Notes: generated by a model from the sequence alone, not told the origin. Shown: positions 43,595-51,727, numbered from the stretch's first letter. The stretch is 52,539 nucleotides of DNA from Paludibacteraceae bacterium (GCA_017430235.1 JAFRNH010000072.1:1-52539); one strand, 5' to 3'. Program-made: numbers and translations.

Positions 43595-44848
43595 ATGACA
43601 AAACAGGTCGGTAAATTATTGCTTTTATTTAATCTCATTGCCGTGATTCTAATGGCGTGCACTTATCAACAGCCAACTCCCAATGAATCGCACGAGATGA
43701 TGGTGGATACTACTCCCGTCGTCCCGAAGAAAGATACGGTCTACTCTTTGAAAATTAGTGCGGTAGGGGATTTGATGGTGCATGATTATCAGATACTCAG
43801 AGCTCACCGCAGTGACACGGACTCATTTGATTTTTCACCTGTTTTTAAGCAAGTTCAACCCTACTTTGATGAGGCAGATATTCTTTTGGGTAACTTGGAG
43901 ACCGTTTTTGCAGGAAAAGATAATGGAAGAAGCAATAAGGTTCTTGGTTATTCTTCTTTTCCTTATTTCAATTCACCGAATGCTTTTGCTGAGACGTTGG
44001 CTGAGGTTGGTTTTGATCTTGTGACCACTGCCAATAATCACACGTTGGATGCATATCCGGAGGGTGTGGTTGCCACATTGAATTTATTAGATTCATTGGG
44101 TATCAGACATGTTGGAACGGCTCGAGATTCGGCGGAAAAACGACAACTGTGTCTTATAGAAAAGAATGGAATCCTTGTTGGATTCTCTGGTTATACCTAT
44201 AGCTTAAATGGCATTCGTCGTCCGAAAGACAAACCTTATTTGGTGAATGAATTCGTTAATTATGATACGATAAAGATAAGAGAGATGTGTGACGAGATTC
44301 GTCGACTGAAAGCAGCTGGAGCTGATTTTGTGGTCTCCTATGTTCACATTGGCACAGAGTATCAAAAGAAACCGAATGTATACCAGCGAAAAGTGGCCGA
44401 TTCCCTATTTCACGCTGGGGCTCATCTGATCTTGATGAGTCATCCTCATATCTTACAGAAAATGAGTGTATTGACATCGAAAGACTCTTTGCAGAAGAGT
44501 TTGGTGGCTTATTCATTGGGTAATTTCATCTCTTCGCAAGTGGGTACAGAGAGTACGTTTAAAGATATTGGCGCCATTTTGGAGGTGGAGGTGAAAAAAA
44601 GGAATGACACGACTTCCATTAGTGCGGTCTCTGTGATTCCCACATATTCTTATTGGAGAAAAGACCATATAGGGGTTCTCCCAGTCATCAAGGCACATGA
44701 TACACCAGACAAGGTGATTAAATTAAGGAGGAAAGATACAGTGAAGATTAACAAAGCATATTATCATACATTAGAGGTACTTCGCGGAGATATGGATAGT
44801 ACGTTGTGGAAAATTGAGGATGAACGGTATCGCTTGGAGTGGAAGTGA
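43595..44848 (+). CDS. CapA-family lipoprotein (PGA_cap metallophosphatase-like)
   Basis: The 417-residue protein is a lipoprotein (VILMAC, Cys22). It has the CapA/PgsA metallophosphatase-like domain: SAVGDLMVHDYQ, GNLETVFAG, TTANNHTLDA, SYVHIGTEYQ and MSHPHILQKM. CapA proteins take part in poly-gamma-glutamate capsule export in Bacillus, but many homologues in Bacteroidetes have no known substrate, and no capB or capC is nearby. ATG at 43595 is preferred over TTG at 43592. The gene ends inside a dispersed palindrome copy and is followed by the PCMD gene. Confidence 0.88.
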   Translation: MTKQVGKLLLLFNLIAVILMACTYQQPTPNESHEMMVDTTPVVPKKDTVYSLKISAVGDLMVHDYQILRAHRSDTDSFDFSPVFKQVQPYFDEADILLGNLETVFAGKDNGRSNKVLGYSSFPYFNSPNAFAETLAEVGFDLVTTANNHTLDAYPEGVVATLNLLDSLGIRHVGTARDSAEKRQLCLIEKNGILVGFSGYTYSLNGIRRPKDKPYLVNEFVNYDTIKIREMCDEIRRLKAAGADFVVSYVHIGTEYQKKPNVYQRKVADSLFHAGAHLILMSHPHILQKMSVLTSKDSLQKSLVAYSLGNFISSQVGTESTFKDIGAILEVEVKKRNDTTSISAVSVIPTYSYWRKDHIGVLPVIKAHDTPDKVIKLRRKDTVKINKAYYHTLEVLRGDMDSTLWKIEDERYRLEWK

Positions 44849-44863
44849 ATTCTATAAATTTAT
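44844..44863. repeat. Dispersed palindrome family copy, overlapping a stop codon
   Basis: AGTGAATTCTATAAATTTAT contains the TGA stop of the CapA-like gene in its left arm. Confidence 0.55.
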
Positions 44864-44893
44864 CGTTTGCCCGATTATTTTCACATTTTAGTT

Positions 44894-44901
44894 TATCTTT
44901 G
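44894..44901 (+). promoter_or_regulatory. Promoter -7 box of the PCMD gene
   Basis: TATCTTTG followed by CAC is an exact match, 23 bases before the start codon. TTTG at 44866 is a possible but distant -33 element. Confidence 0.65.
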
Positions 44902-44924
44902 CACGCAAAGGAAAGACAAATTAT

Positions 44925-45872
44925 ATGAAACGACTTGTATTTTTATTGAGTATTTTTTTTAGTATTGGTTTTGCATCGGCACAATTAGTACCCCTGAATT
45001 TTGGCAATTTTGAATCGTGGACTACTCGAAGTGTGAAGGAGTCTGCGATAATTGGTGGCGCGACCAAGAGCATCTATGTGTTAGGACCCAGCGAACATAT
45101 ATCGGCAGACAAATTGGCACCCTATCAGTATGGGAAGAAAACGTTTTGGTCTTCTTCTAACACCTATGCCAAGGTGGCTGGAATCACAAAGGCTAGTTGC
45201 TCTGTGGAACCTGAAACACGAGATAGTGGTAAATGTGCAAGATTAGACACCAGGATTGAGAAAGTGAAGGTGTTGGGTCTTATCAATGTCTCGGTGCTTG
45301 TTTCTGGTAGCTTGTTTACTGGTGAGACGATAGAACCGATTAAATCAGCTGATGATCCTTATTGCAACATCAGTTTTGGCGTTCCATTCAACAAAAAACC
45401 GAAGGCACTCGTATTGGATTATAAATGTAAAATCTCCAAAAACAACTATGTGATGAAAATCTCCGGTATGAGCTCAAAACGCATTGATGGTGTGCAAGAC
45501 CGTGCCGAGATCATTGTCTATCTTCAAAAAAGATGGGAGGATGCAGCGGGGAACATTCACGCAGTCCGTGTAGGTACCATGCGTACGCAACTGACGGAAG
45601 ACGTGCCAGATTGGAAGAATGCGCAACGAATGGAGATTCATTATGGAAATATCACCCAGACCGATTATTATAAAGATTATATGCAGTTGACCAATCGCTA
45701 TCGTGCCAAGAATAGCAAAGGTATGGTGGTGCCGATACAAGAAGAGGGATGGGGAAGTGAACAAGACACCCCCACTCATGTGCTTGTGATGGCAACTGCA
45801 GGAAACCACGGTGCGTTTATTGGAACCGTAGGTAATACATTATGGGTGGATAATATTTGTTTTGAATATTAA
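44925..45872 (+). CDS. Secreted PCMD-domain protein
   Basis: The 315-residue protein has a signal peptide (1-19, ending ASA) and a PCMD (putative carbohydrate metabolism) domain: NFGNFESWTTRS near the start, GKCARLDTR, FNKKPKALVLDYKCKIS, ITQTDYYKDYM and GNTLWVDNICFEY at the end. The fold is a jelly-roll like that of carbohydrate-binding modules; the true role is unknown. The complete domain with no extra parts is the usual form in the phylum. A palindrome copy starts one base after the stop. Confidence 0.85.
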   Translation: MKRLVFLLSIFFSIGFASAQLVPLNFGNFESWTTRSVKESAIIGGATKSIYVLGPSEHISADKLAPYQYGKKTFWSSSNTYAKVAGITKASCSVEPETRDSGKCARLDTRIEKVKVLGLINVSVLVSGSLFTGETIEPIKSADDPYCNISFGVPFNKKPKALVLDYKCKISKNNYVMKISGMSSKRIDGVQDRAEIIVYLQKRWEDAAGNIHAVRVGTMRTQLTEDVPDWKNAQRMEIHYGNITQTDYYKDYMQLTNRYRAKNSKGMVVPIQEEGWGSEQDTPTHVLVMATAGNHGAFIGTVGNTLWVDNICFEY

Positions 45873-45873
45873 A

Positions 45874-45894
45874 GGTGAATTGATAGGACTCACC
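45874..45894. repeat. Dispersed palindrome family copy, one base after a stop codon
   Basis: The arms are GGTGAATT and GACTCACC, 21 bp in total. It starts one base after the PCMD stop and just before the bidirectional terminator. Confidence 0.7.
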
Positions 45895-45902
45895 TAAAGA
45901 AG

Positions 45903-45953
45903 GAGAATCATGCCATTCGAATTTGCATTTGCAGATGGAATAGCATGATTCTC
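45903..45953. terminator. Bidirectional terminator between the PCMD gene and xseB
   Basis: GAGAATCATGC (45903-45913) pairs perfectly with GCATGATTCTC (45943-45953), with further ATTC/GAAT pairing inside and T-rich DNA on the plus side. Confidence 0.85.
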
Positions 45954-45955
45954 TG

Positions 45956-46147
45956 TTATTTTTCCTCTAAAATTGAGTTAACTTCTTCTGTCGTTTTGTA
46001 TAGTTTGTCTTTGCAATATTTGATGAGCTCTGTGGCACGTTTGGCCTTCGTGGTGAGTTCATCAATCTCTAATTCATTAGCCTCCAACTGAGATAGAATC
46101 TCTTCCAACTCCGTAATAGCACTTTTATAATCTTTGATCTTAGCCAT
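45956..46147 (-). CDS. xseB: Exodeoxyribonuclease VII small subunit
   Basis: The 63-residue helical protein matches XseB: YKSAITELEEILSQLEANEL, then EIDELTTKAKRATELI and CKDKLYKTTEEV. With XseA it forms exonuclease VII, which degrades single-stranded DNA. Its start is three bases after the PorE-like gene's stop, so it is translated from that message. The large-subunit gene is not next to it in this window. Confidence 0.93.
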   Translation of the reverse strand: MAKIKDYKSAITELEEILSQLEANELEIDELTTKAKRATELIKYCKDKLYKTTEEVNSILEEK

Positions 46148-46150
46148 ACA

Positions 46151-48130
46151 TTAATACATTTTGTAAGTGGTCTTAAGCACTCTGAATTCAGTGCGTCGGT
46201 TGATAGAGTCTGCAATCTCTTTTTGCTCGTTGCTGATGAGTGAATTGATGTATTCCTCATCGAGGACATCGCCCACCTTCAAGAAACTATATTTCTTTTG
46301 GATGGTTTTATCAACTGTGACGGGTTGCGTCTTTCCATATCCCTTTGCAGTGAGTCGCTCCGCTTCAATTCCTTTCTTTATAAGGTAATCGACAACAGAC
46401 TGAGCTCTTTTACCTGAGAGTTGCAAGTTGCCTTCGGCTGATCCGACACGGTCGGTGTGAGCACCAATCTCGATGGTGATATTTGGATTATCGTTTAGAA
46501 TCTTCACAAGTTTATCCAATGCCGTAGATGACTCTGGAGTCAGTGTCGCTTTTCCGAATTCGAAGAATATATTATCCAATCCGACAGGCTTGCTGAGTGA
46601 TGCCAAATTGAAGTGTATAGGGAAGGTTTTGGAGTCTTCCAAATCCATGGTGACAGCCTCTTCCTTTTGATTCAGATATCCTCTGCAGTTTCCCAACATC
46701 ACATAGTGAACATTCTTGTTGAGTGAAATTTTGAAGGAACCATCTTTTTTGGTGTGTAACTTCATGTTTGTACCATCATCGCCGACAATTCGGATGGTGG
46801 CATCTCCTAGGGGCTCTCCACTTAGGTCGGTTACTTTTCCGTCGATCAGATATTCGATAGGAGGAAGTTCAAATTCATATAGCTTGTCATATCCTTTTTT
46901 CTCGCCTCTGTTGGATGAGAACATACCTTTCTCCATTCCAGTGATAAAACTGATACCGAAATCATCTCCGTTAGAGTTGATAGGATACATCATATTGGAT
47001 ACTTCCCATTCGCCATTTTCCAGCTCTGTAGCGTAGAATAGATCGAGTCCTCCAAATCCAGGGTGTCCGTTGGATGAGAAGTAGAGTGTGCCGTCTTCTC
47101 TCATGTATGGGAACATCTCGTCGCCTGGCGTGTTGATACTAGGTCCTAAGTTGACAGGTGCTCCGTATTGAGAACCGTTTTTCTCACTTCTCCATAAGTC
47201 TTTGCCACCAAATCCTCCAGGAAGGTCGGACACGAAGTATAGATATTTATCATCAGGTGATACTGTTGGGTGTGCAAAGGTGATGGAACTATCTTCTGAT
47301 AATTTCACTTCTGTCACCTTACCCCATTTACCCCCGGAACGAGTTACTGTGCATATCTGTGCACCACGATTTTCACCCTTCTCCACATAACAACGTGTGA
47401 AATACATGGTCTTACCATCAGCAGAGAAGGATACGGAACCCTCGTCGAGGTCGGTGTTGATATCCCCTTCCACTGGTTCTATGTTATCCCACTCACCGAG
47501 AGCGTTGCGTCTTGCCGAGTAGATGTCGTTGTTTCTCACACCTGTGATTTTGCTGGCATTACCGCCGATTTCTTTGTTTTCACGAGTGGAGTTGAAATAG
47601 ACGATATCTGGATCTCCGCCAGGAAATGCTGGTGAGAATTCAGTTCTCTTTGAGGCAAATTTGGTTTGTTTAGAAACGATATAGCGAGTAGGGTGTTCTT
47701 TCCATTCAGCAGCATCCAGAGATGACTGTTTGCCGTTGATTGCACGAATATCATCTGGATGATTTTGTAGGTAGATGTCATATTGAGCGATGGCATCTTT
47801 CTCCTTTTTATTTTTCCTTAGGGCATCAGCGTAGTAGAGGTATACGATAGAGTCCTTATAGTTGTAACGAACAGCGTTCGAAAAAGCTCTCTCTGCCTTT
47901 TCGTTTTCGTTGATAAGAGAGTAACACTCACCCAATCGGAATGCAGAATAGGCTTTCATCTGACGGTCTTTCACCTTCACTTTTGGATAAACCTTATTGT
48001 AGATAGATGCGGCGTTGTAGTATTCGCCGACCTCATATTTTTTGTCCGCTTTTTTCAACTTTTGTTTGAGAGAGCAATTTGAGAAAAGCAGAGTCGGAAG
48101 CAATATTAAGATTAAGTATTTGAGACGCAT
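46151..48130 (-). CDS. porE: PorE-like T9SS lipoprotein: TPR, beta-propeller, CRD and OmpA domains
   Basis: The 659-residue protein is a lipoprotein (LLFSNC, Cys19). TPR helices (about 22-140) are followed by a PD40/WD40-type propeller (about 165-415; FSPAFPGGDPDIVYFNSTR, VSFSADGKTMYFTR, TVSPDDKYLYFVSDLPGG). Next come a carboxypeptidase-regulatory-like domain (about 420-505; GKVTDLSGEPLGDATIRI) and an OmpA domain (about 515-655). This domain order is that of PorE of Porphyromonas gingivalis, which links the T9SS to peptidoglycan. Unlike the two OmpA-like proteins at 34-37 kb, the ligand motif AHTDRVG is intact, with Arg 15 residues on. It supports an active T9SS for the four sorting-domain proteins of the window. 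Other OmpA/TPR/PD40 paralogues exist, so porE is the best call but not certain. Confidence 0.82.
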   Translation of the reverse strand: MRLKYLILILLPTLLFSNCSLKQKLKKADKKYEVGEYYNAASIYNKVYPKVKVKDRQMKAYSAFRLGECYSLINENEKAERAFSNAVRYNYKDSIVYLYYADALRKNKKEKDAIAQYDIYLQNHPDDIRAINGKQSSLDAAEWKEHPTRYIVSKQTKFASKRTEFSPAFPGGDPDIVYFNSTRENKEIGGNASKITGVRNNDIYSARRNALGEWDNIEPVEGDINTDLDEGSVSFSADGKTMYFTRCYVEKGENRGAQICTVTRSGGKWGKVTEVKLSEDSSITFAHPTVSPDDKYLYFVSDLPGGFGGKDLWRSEKNGSQYGAPVNLGPSINTPGDEMFPYMREDGTLYFSSNGHPGFGGLDLFYATELENGEWEVSNMMYPINSNGDDFGISFITGMEKGMFSSNRGEKKGYDKLYEFELPPIEYLIDGKVTDLSGEPLGDATIRIVGDDGTNMKLHTKKDGSFKISLNKNVHYVMLGNCRGYLNQKEEAVTMDLEDSKTFPIHFNLASLSKPVGLDNIFFEFGKATLTPESSTALDKLVKILNDNPNITIEIGAHTDRVGSAEGNLQLSGKRAQSVVDYLIKKGIEAERLTAKGYGKTQPVTVDKTIQKKYSFLKVGDVLDEEYINSLISNEQKEIADSINRRTEFRVLKTTYKMY

Positions 48131-48181
48131 ATTGTATGATATTGTTATCAGTAATAAAAACGGATTGTTACCTCTTTTATT

Positions 48182-49216
48182 TTAATTTAAGGAGTTCCAT
48201 CCTTGTGCTTTCAAATCTATTTCATCGCCTTGACGGGTGATGAGACGGCAACCAAGTGCTTTGTCGGTGGTGTGTCCGATGACTTTGATTCCCGGAATCT
48301 TTTGAACAATCTCGTTCGCAGACAATGGAACGGTGAAGAGCAGTTCATAATCTTCGCCTCCGTTGAGAGCAGCGGTTGTTAAGTTCATATTAAATTCCTC
48401 TGCCATCACAGCCGTTTGATAGTCGATAGGAATACGATCTTCATACACGCGACAACCTAATCCGCTTTGATTGCAGATGTGTAGCAATTCGGAGGATAAT
48501 CCGTCGGAGATATCCATCATTGCGGTTGGTAGGATATTGTTTTTCGCCAACTCCTCGATGATATCTTTTCTTGCTTCTGGTTTTAGTTGGCGTTCGATGA
48601 TGTATTCTTTCCCTGCGAAATCAGGTTGGATTGATTCGTCACCTTTGAAGATGTTCTTCTCGCGTTCCAAGAGTAGAAGACCCATGTAGGCTGCACCAAG
48701 GTCGCCCGACACACAGAAGAGGTCGGTGTTTTGAGCGCTGTTCCTTTGAACGACTTTTCCTTTTTCTCCTTCACCAATGCAGGTGATGCTGATGGTCAGT
48801 CCTGTCAGTGAGGCAGAGGTGTCGCCACCCACCAAATCCACTCCGTATTTTTCGCAGGCAAGTCGGATGCCAGCATATATCTCGTCAAGATCCTCTATGG
48901 AGAAACGTTTGGAGATACCTAAAGAGACCGTGATTTGTTTGGGTTGCCCGTTCATAGCGTATATGTCAGAGAAATTGACAATGGCCGATTTGTAACCCAA
49001 ATGCATGAGTGGACAATAGGTTAAATCGAAATGAACCCCCTCTAAAAGCAAGTCGGTTGTTACCAGCACTTGTTTGTCTTTGTAGTCGAGGATGGCAGCA
49101 TCATCGCCAACACCCTTTAGTGTGGATTCGTTTTTTAACGTGAAGGATTCGGTTAAATGTTTAATCAGTCCGAATTCACCCAATGTAGATATCTCGGTTC
49201 TCTCTTTATTTCCCAT
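48182..49216 (-). CDS. thiL: Thiamine-monophosphate kinase
   Basis: This 344-residue cytosolic enzyme phosphorylates thiamine monophosphate to thiamine pyrophosphate. The motifs are in order: GVGDDAA near residue 35, TTDLLLEGVHFDL, the VGGDTSAS segment and DISDGLSSELLHI, with NGGEDYELLFTV near the C-terminus. The start at 49216 (MGNKERTE) matches the family N-terminus. This ATG lies inside the end of the upstream gene, an 11-base overlap in another frame, so translation is coupled. An upstream in-frame Met at 49300 would read through the neighbour and is rejected. Confidence 0.95.
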   Translation of the reverse strand: MGNKERTEISTLGEFGLIKHLTESFTLKNESTLKGVGDDAAILDYKDKQVLVTTDLLLEGVHFDLTYCPLMHLGYKSAIVNFSDIYAMNGQPKQITVSLGISKRFSIEDLDEIYAGIRLACEKYGVDLVGGDTSASLTGLTISITCIGEGEKGKVVQRNSAQNTDLFCVSGDLGAAYMGLLLLEREKNIFKGDESIQPDFAGKEYIIERQLKPEARKDIIEELAKNNILPTAMMDISDGLSSELLHICNQSGLGCRVYEDRIPIDYQTAVMAEEFNMNLTTAALNGGEDYELLFTVPLSANEIVQKIPGIKVIGHTTDKALGCRLITRQGDEIDLKAQGWNSLN

Positions 49217-49895
49217 TTTGATCTTTTTTGTTTTCAAGATTTTTCGTGGTGATTTCTCCTCTGATGAAATCGCCATTTTTCTGAATGAAAGGAAGAGCAT
49301 TTCCTTTCCAGTATTTCTTATATTTTCTTTGTCTCAATTGATCTAGAAATTCAGGGGTGTTGTTAATTACCCAGATGGTGTCGCTTTTCGTGAATTCGTA
49401 GTGAATGAAGTCAATTTCAAATTTCTTTACGAATTCATCGACGGTAAGGCTATCATGCTTTAATGAGTCGACATCAGCAAAGTCGGCCAACGTGATTTGT
49501 GGCATTTGCTTAGGTTGTTGAAGCGAATTGGGTTTTACCATCTTCATGATGCCATCACATTGTGCGCTGCACATCCACCAGCTTAAGCCGAATATGGTTT
49601 GCTTCTCTATGGTCCATCTCTTTAACGCAAAGTAACCTTGGTCTGAAGTTTTAATCTTCAAGTAATCATTTTCTTTGTATTCCAATATGCAGGCAGTACT
49701 ACCATTTTTCATTTTCAAAGTGGTCTCTTTTTTATCTCTGTACCCATTGATGAGTGCGCTCCTTGTTTCTTGGTTCAATTGCAATTGACTTTTTAATCCT
49801 GTGACGAAATAGTTCTCCAAAGTCTGAGCCTGACAATGAAGTGATGCCGCAAGAGCCAATCCGAAGAAACTTATAAGGAAAAGTATGTGTTTCAT
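49206..49895 (-). CDS. Secreted hypothetical protein (DUF3256-like)
   Basis: The 229-residue protein has a signal peptide (1-23, ending CQA). A beta-rich region without a clear catalytic motif follows (NGSTACILEYKENDYLKIKT, GLSWWMCSAQCDG, DTIWVINNTPEFL). The pattern is weakly like the Bacteroidetes family DUF3256; I am not sure. It overlaps thiL and heads the cluster thiL, porE-like and xseB from a promoter at 49915-49922. An envelope role next to porE is possible but only positional. Confidence 0.65.
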   Translation of the reverse strand: MKHILFLISFFGLALAASLHCQAQTLENYFVTGLKSQLQLNQETRSALINGYRDKKETTLKMKNGSTACILEYKENDYLKIKTSDQGYFALKRWTIEKQTIFGLSWWMCSAQCDGIMKMVKPNSLQQPKQMPQITLADFADVDSLKHDSLTVDEFVKKFEIDFIHYEFTKSDTIWVINNTPEFLDQLRQRKYKKYWKGNALPFIQKNGDFIRGEITTKNLENKKDQNGK

Positions 49896-49914
49896 ATATA
49901 AAAATCCATTTTCG

Positions 49915-49922
49915 CAAAGTTA
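49915..49922 (-). promoter_or_regulatory. Promoter -7 box of the hypothetical-thiL-porE-xseB cluster
   Basis: The minus strand reads TAACTTTG followed by CG, an exact TAnnTTTG match, 19 bases before the start codon. Spacing downstream (overlap, 51 bases, 3 bases) allows one message of four genes. Confidence 0.6.
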
Positions 49923-50006
49923 TAAAAAAGAATTGGATGATGGTACAATCCATACGATTTTTCGTCTTCTGATTTGTGCTGTCTATTGGTGGCAGACAGA
50001 GGGGGC

Positions 50007-50912
50007 TCAACCTCGCATGGCTCCAATGGTTAACAGAACCACGCCAATGAGGATTCCACAGAGCAGCAGACCTTTTACTTTCAGATTTTTCTCTTTTAGG
50101 AACAATGCTCCGAATAGGAATGGTACGACGGCACCTGAACGTCGAATGGTGGAGACGATGGAGATGAGAGCTCCATCGGATGAGAGTGCCCAGTAGTAGA
50201 CATAGTCGGCTACCATTAAAAAGAGGGATATGCCTACGATGCTCCAACGCCATTGAAAAGGAGTTGTGTTCTTTCTGTTGGGATACCATAAGGTGAAAAG
50301 AACGATGAGCATGATGACGGCTTGATAGAGGGTGCTGTACACTTGTACGGCTACACGGTCGAATTCGTGCATCAGGTGCTTGTCGTATAGACCGCTGGCA
50401 GAACCCAATAGCGTAGCGAGGACAATCAACCACACCCATTTGTTATGTTTCCATGAGATACCCTCTTTTAGTCCGGCAAGCGAGAAAAGATAGAAGAATG
50501 TGATGGTAATGATAACCCCGATAGTTTGCAGTGGAGTCAGTCTTTCGGAAAAGATGAAAAAGGCACCAATCACAGTCCATACGGGTTGTGTGGCGCGTAT
50601 GGGAGAATAGATGGTGATGGGTATGTTTTTCATTCCGAAATAGGCGGATATCCATGAACCGAGTACGATGACAGATTTCAGTAAGATGAACAGATGTGCT
50701 TTCAGTTCCACTTCGGGTACGTAGAAGTGTAGTGATTTCATGCTTTCTGGCATAATGGAAGAAGCTGCCAGAGGGAAAAGGAATAGAATGGCGGAAATGA
50801 TGATGGACAAAGTCAAAACGGGAATGACAGCATTCTCTTTCAATGACATCTTTTTGAACACATCATATATGCCAAGCAATATGGCAGAGCTAAGCGCTAA
50901 TAATACCCACAC
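50007..50912 (-). CDS. EamA/DMT-family transporter
   Basis: The 301-residue inner-membrane protein has about ten hydrophobic helices in two halves, as in the drug/metabolite transporter superfamily. The first half starts WVLLALSSAILLGIYDVFKK and contains SPIRATQPVWTVIGAFFIF; the second contains LIVLATLLGSASGLYDKHLM and IVSTIRRSGAVVPFLFGALF. The substrate cannot be predicted. It lies 52 bases after the YciO-type gene on the same strand, with no promoter box seen between, so they may be cotranscribed. Confidence 0.88.
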   Translation of the reverse strand: MWVLLALSSAILLGIYDVFKKMSLKENAVIPVLTLSIIISAILFLFPLAASSIMPESMKSLHFYVPEVELKAHLFILLKSVIVLGSWISAYFGMKNIPITIYSPIRATQPVWTVIGAFFIFSERLTPLQTIGVIITITFFYLFSLAGLKEGISWKHNKWVWLIVLATLLGSASGLYDKHLMHEFDRVAVQVYSTLYQAVIMLIVLFTLWYPNRKNTTPFQWRWSIVGISLFLMVADYVYYWALSSDGALISIVSTIRRSGAVVPFLFGALFLKEKNLKVKGLLLCGILIGVVLLTIGAMRG

Positions 50913-50964
50913 AACTAAATAAAGAACTGAAATTAAAAGTTAAAAAATGAAATGAATATTGCGA

Positions 50965-51576
50965 TTACCAGATGAGATCACCTTTCCCTTGACGAACAAT
51001 GACTGGCTCGTCGCCCGTGCAATCGACAATAGTGGAGGGGTCTAATGAACCATATCCGCCATTGATGACTACATCTGCGATGTTCTCATATCGTTCGTGA
51101 ATCAATTCGGGGTCGGTGAAATATTCTTGAATCTCGTTTTCATCATCACGCACAGAGGTGGAGAGGATGGGGTTGCCTAACCCCTTGACCAATTCGCGTA
51201 TGATGTTGTTGTCTGGAATTCTGATTCCGACTGTTTTCTTGTTTCGGAAAAGTTTAGGCAAGTTGTTGTTACCGTTCAAGATGAAGGTGAAAGGACCGGG
51301 CAGGTTCTTCTTCATCAATTTGAAGGTGTCATTGTCCACTTTGGCATATTCGCTAATGTGACTCAGGTCGTAGCAAATAAATGAGAGATTAGCTTTCCTG
51401 ACATCGATGTTCTTGTATCGGCAGATTTTTTCTACCGCTTTTGTGTTGAAGATGTCACACCCCAGTCCGTAAATGGTGTCAGTGGGATAAACGATGAGAC
51501 CTCCGTCACGAAGAAACTGCACCACTTTGTCAATCTCCCTTTGATTGGGGTTTTCTGGATATATTCTAATCAGCAT
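50965..51576 (-). CDS. YciO/TsaC-family (YrdC-like) protein
   Basis: The 203-residue protein has a complete YrdC-like domain: [15 protein letters not shown], the basic KNIDVRK segment, [24 protein letters not shown] and ILSTSV. TsaC/Sua5 proteins make threonylcarbamoyl-AMP for the t6A37 modification of tRNAs. In detail this sequence is closer to the E. coli YciO branch ([12 protein letters not shown] and the KLMKKNLPG segment), whose tRNA role is weaker or unclear. Which role applies depends on whether another TsaC/Sua5 gene exists in the genome. Confidence 0.88.
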   Translation of the reverse strand: MLIRIYPENPNQREIDKVVQFLRDGGLIVYPTDTIYGLGCDIFNTKAVEKICRYKNIDVRKANLSFICYDLSHISEYAKVDNDTFKLMKKNLPGPFTFILNGNNNLPKLFRNKKTVGIRIPDNNIIRELVKGLGNPILSTSVRDDENEIQEYFTDPELIHERYENIADVVINGGYGSLDPSTIVDCTGDEPVIVRQGKGDLIW

Positions 51577-51636
51577 ATACTATATGTTACAAGAGTTTTG
51601 CCATCATATTGGGACAGAACCCTTTAAAATTCGGTG

Positions 51637-51644
51637 CAAATTTA
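51637..51644 (-). promoter_or_regulatory. Promoter -7 box of the YciO-DMT genes
   Basis: The minus strand reads TAAATTTG followed by CACC, an exact match, about 60 bases before the start codon. The first transcribed stretch includes the GGGTTCTGTCCC motif shared with 8926-8953. Confidence 0.6.
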
Positions 51645-51697
51645 CAGAAAATGCGACGAGTCACGAAATATTTATAAATTTTATTTGAGTGGAAATG

Positions 51698-51727
51698 TTG
51701 TGTTTTCAAAAAAATGTGTTAAATTTG
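51698..51727 (+). promoter_or_regulatory. rpsO promoter
   Basis: TTG (51698-51700) and TAAATTTG (51720-51727) are separated by 19 bases, the standard Bacteroidetes -33/-7 spacing. The start codon is 30 bases after the -7 box. Confidence 0.75.

Noticed and set aside
49217-49300. N-terminal extension of thiL
   Set aside because: The added residues are unlike ThiL and come from the out-of-frame reading of the upstream gene.
49732-50439. Minus-strand reading frame of 235 codons overlapping the DMT transporter and the next gene
   Set aside because: It is rich in Arg, His and Ser with no domain and lies in a shifted frame over two well-supported genes, so it is a shadow.
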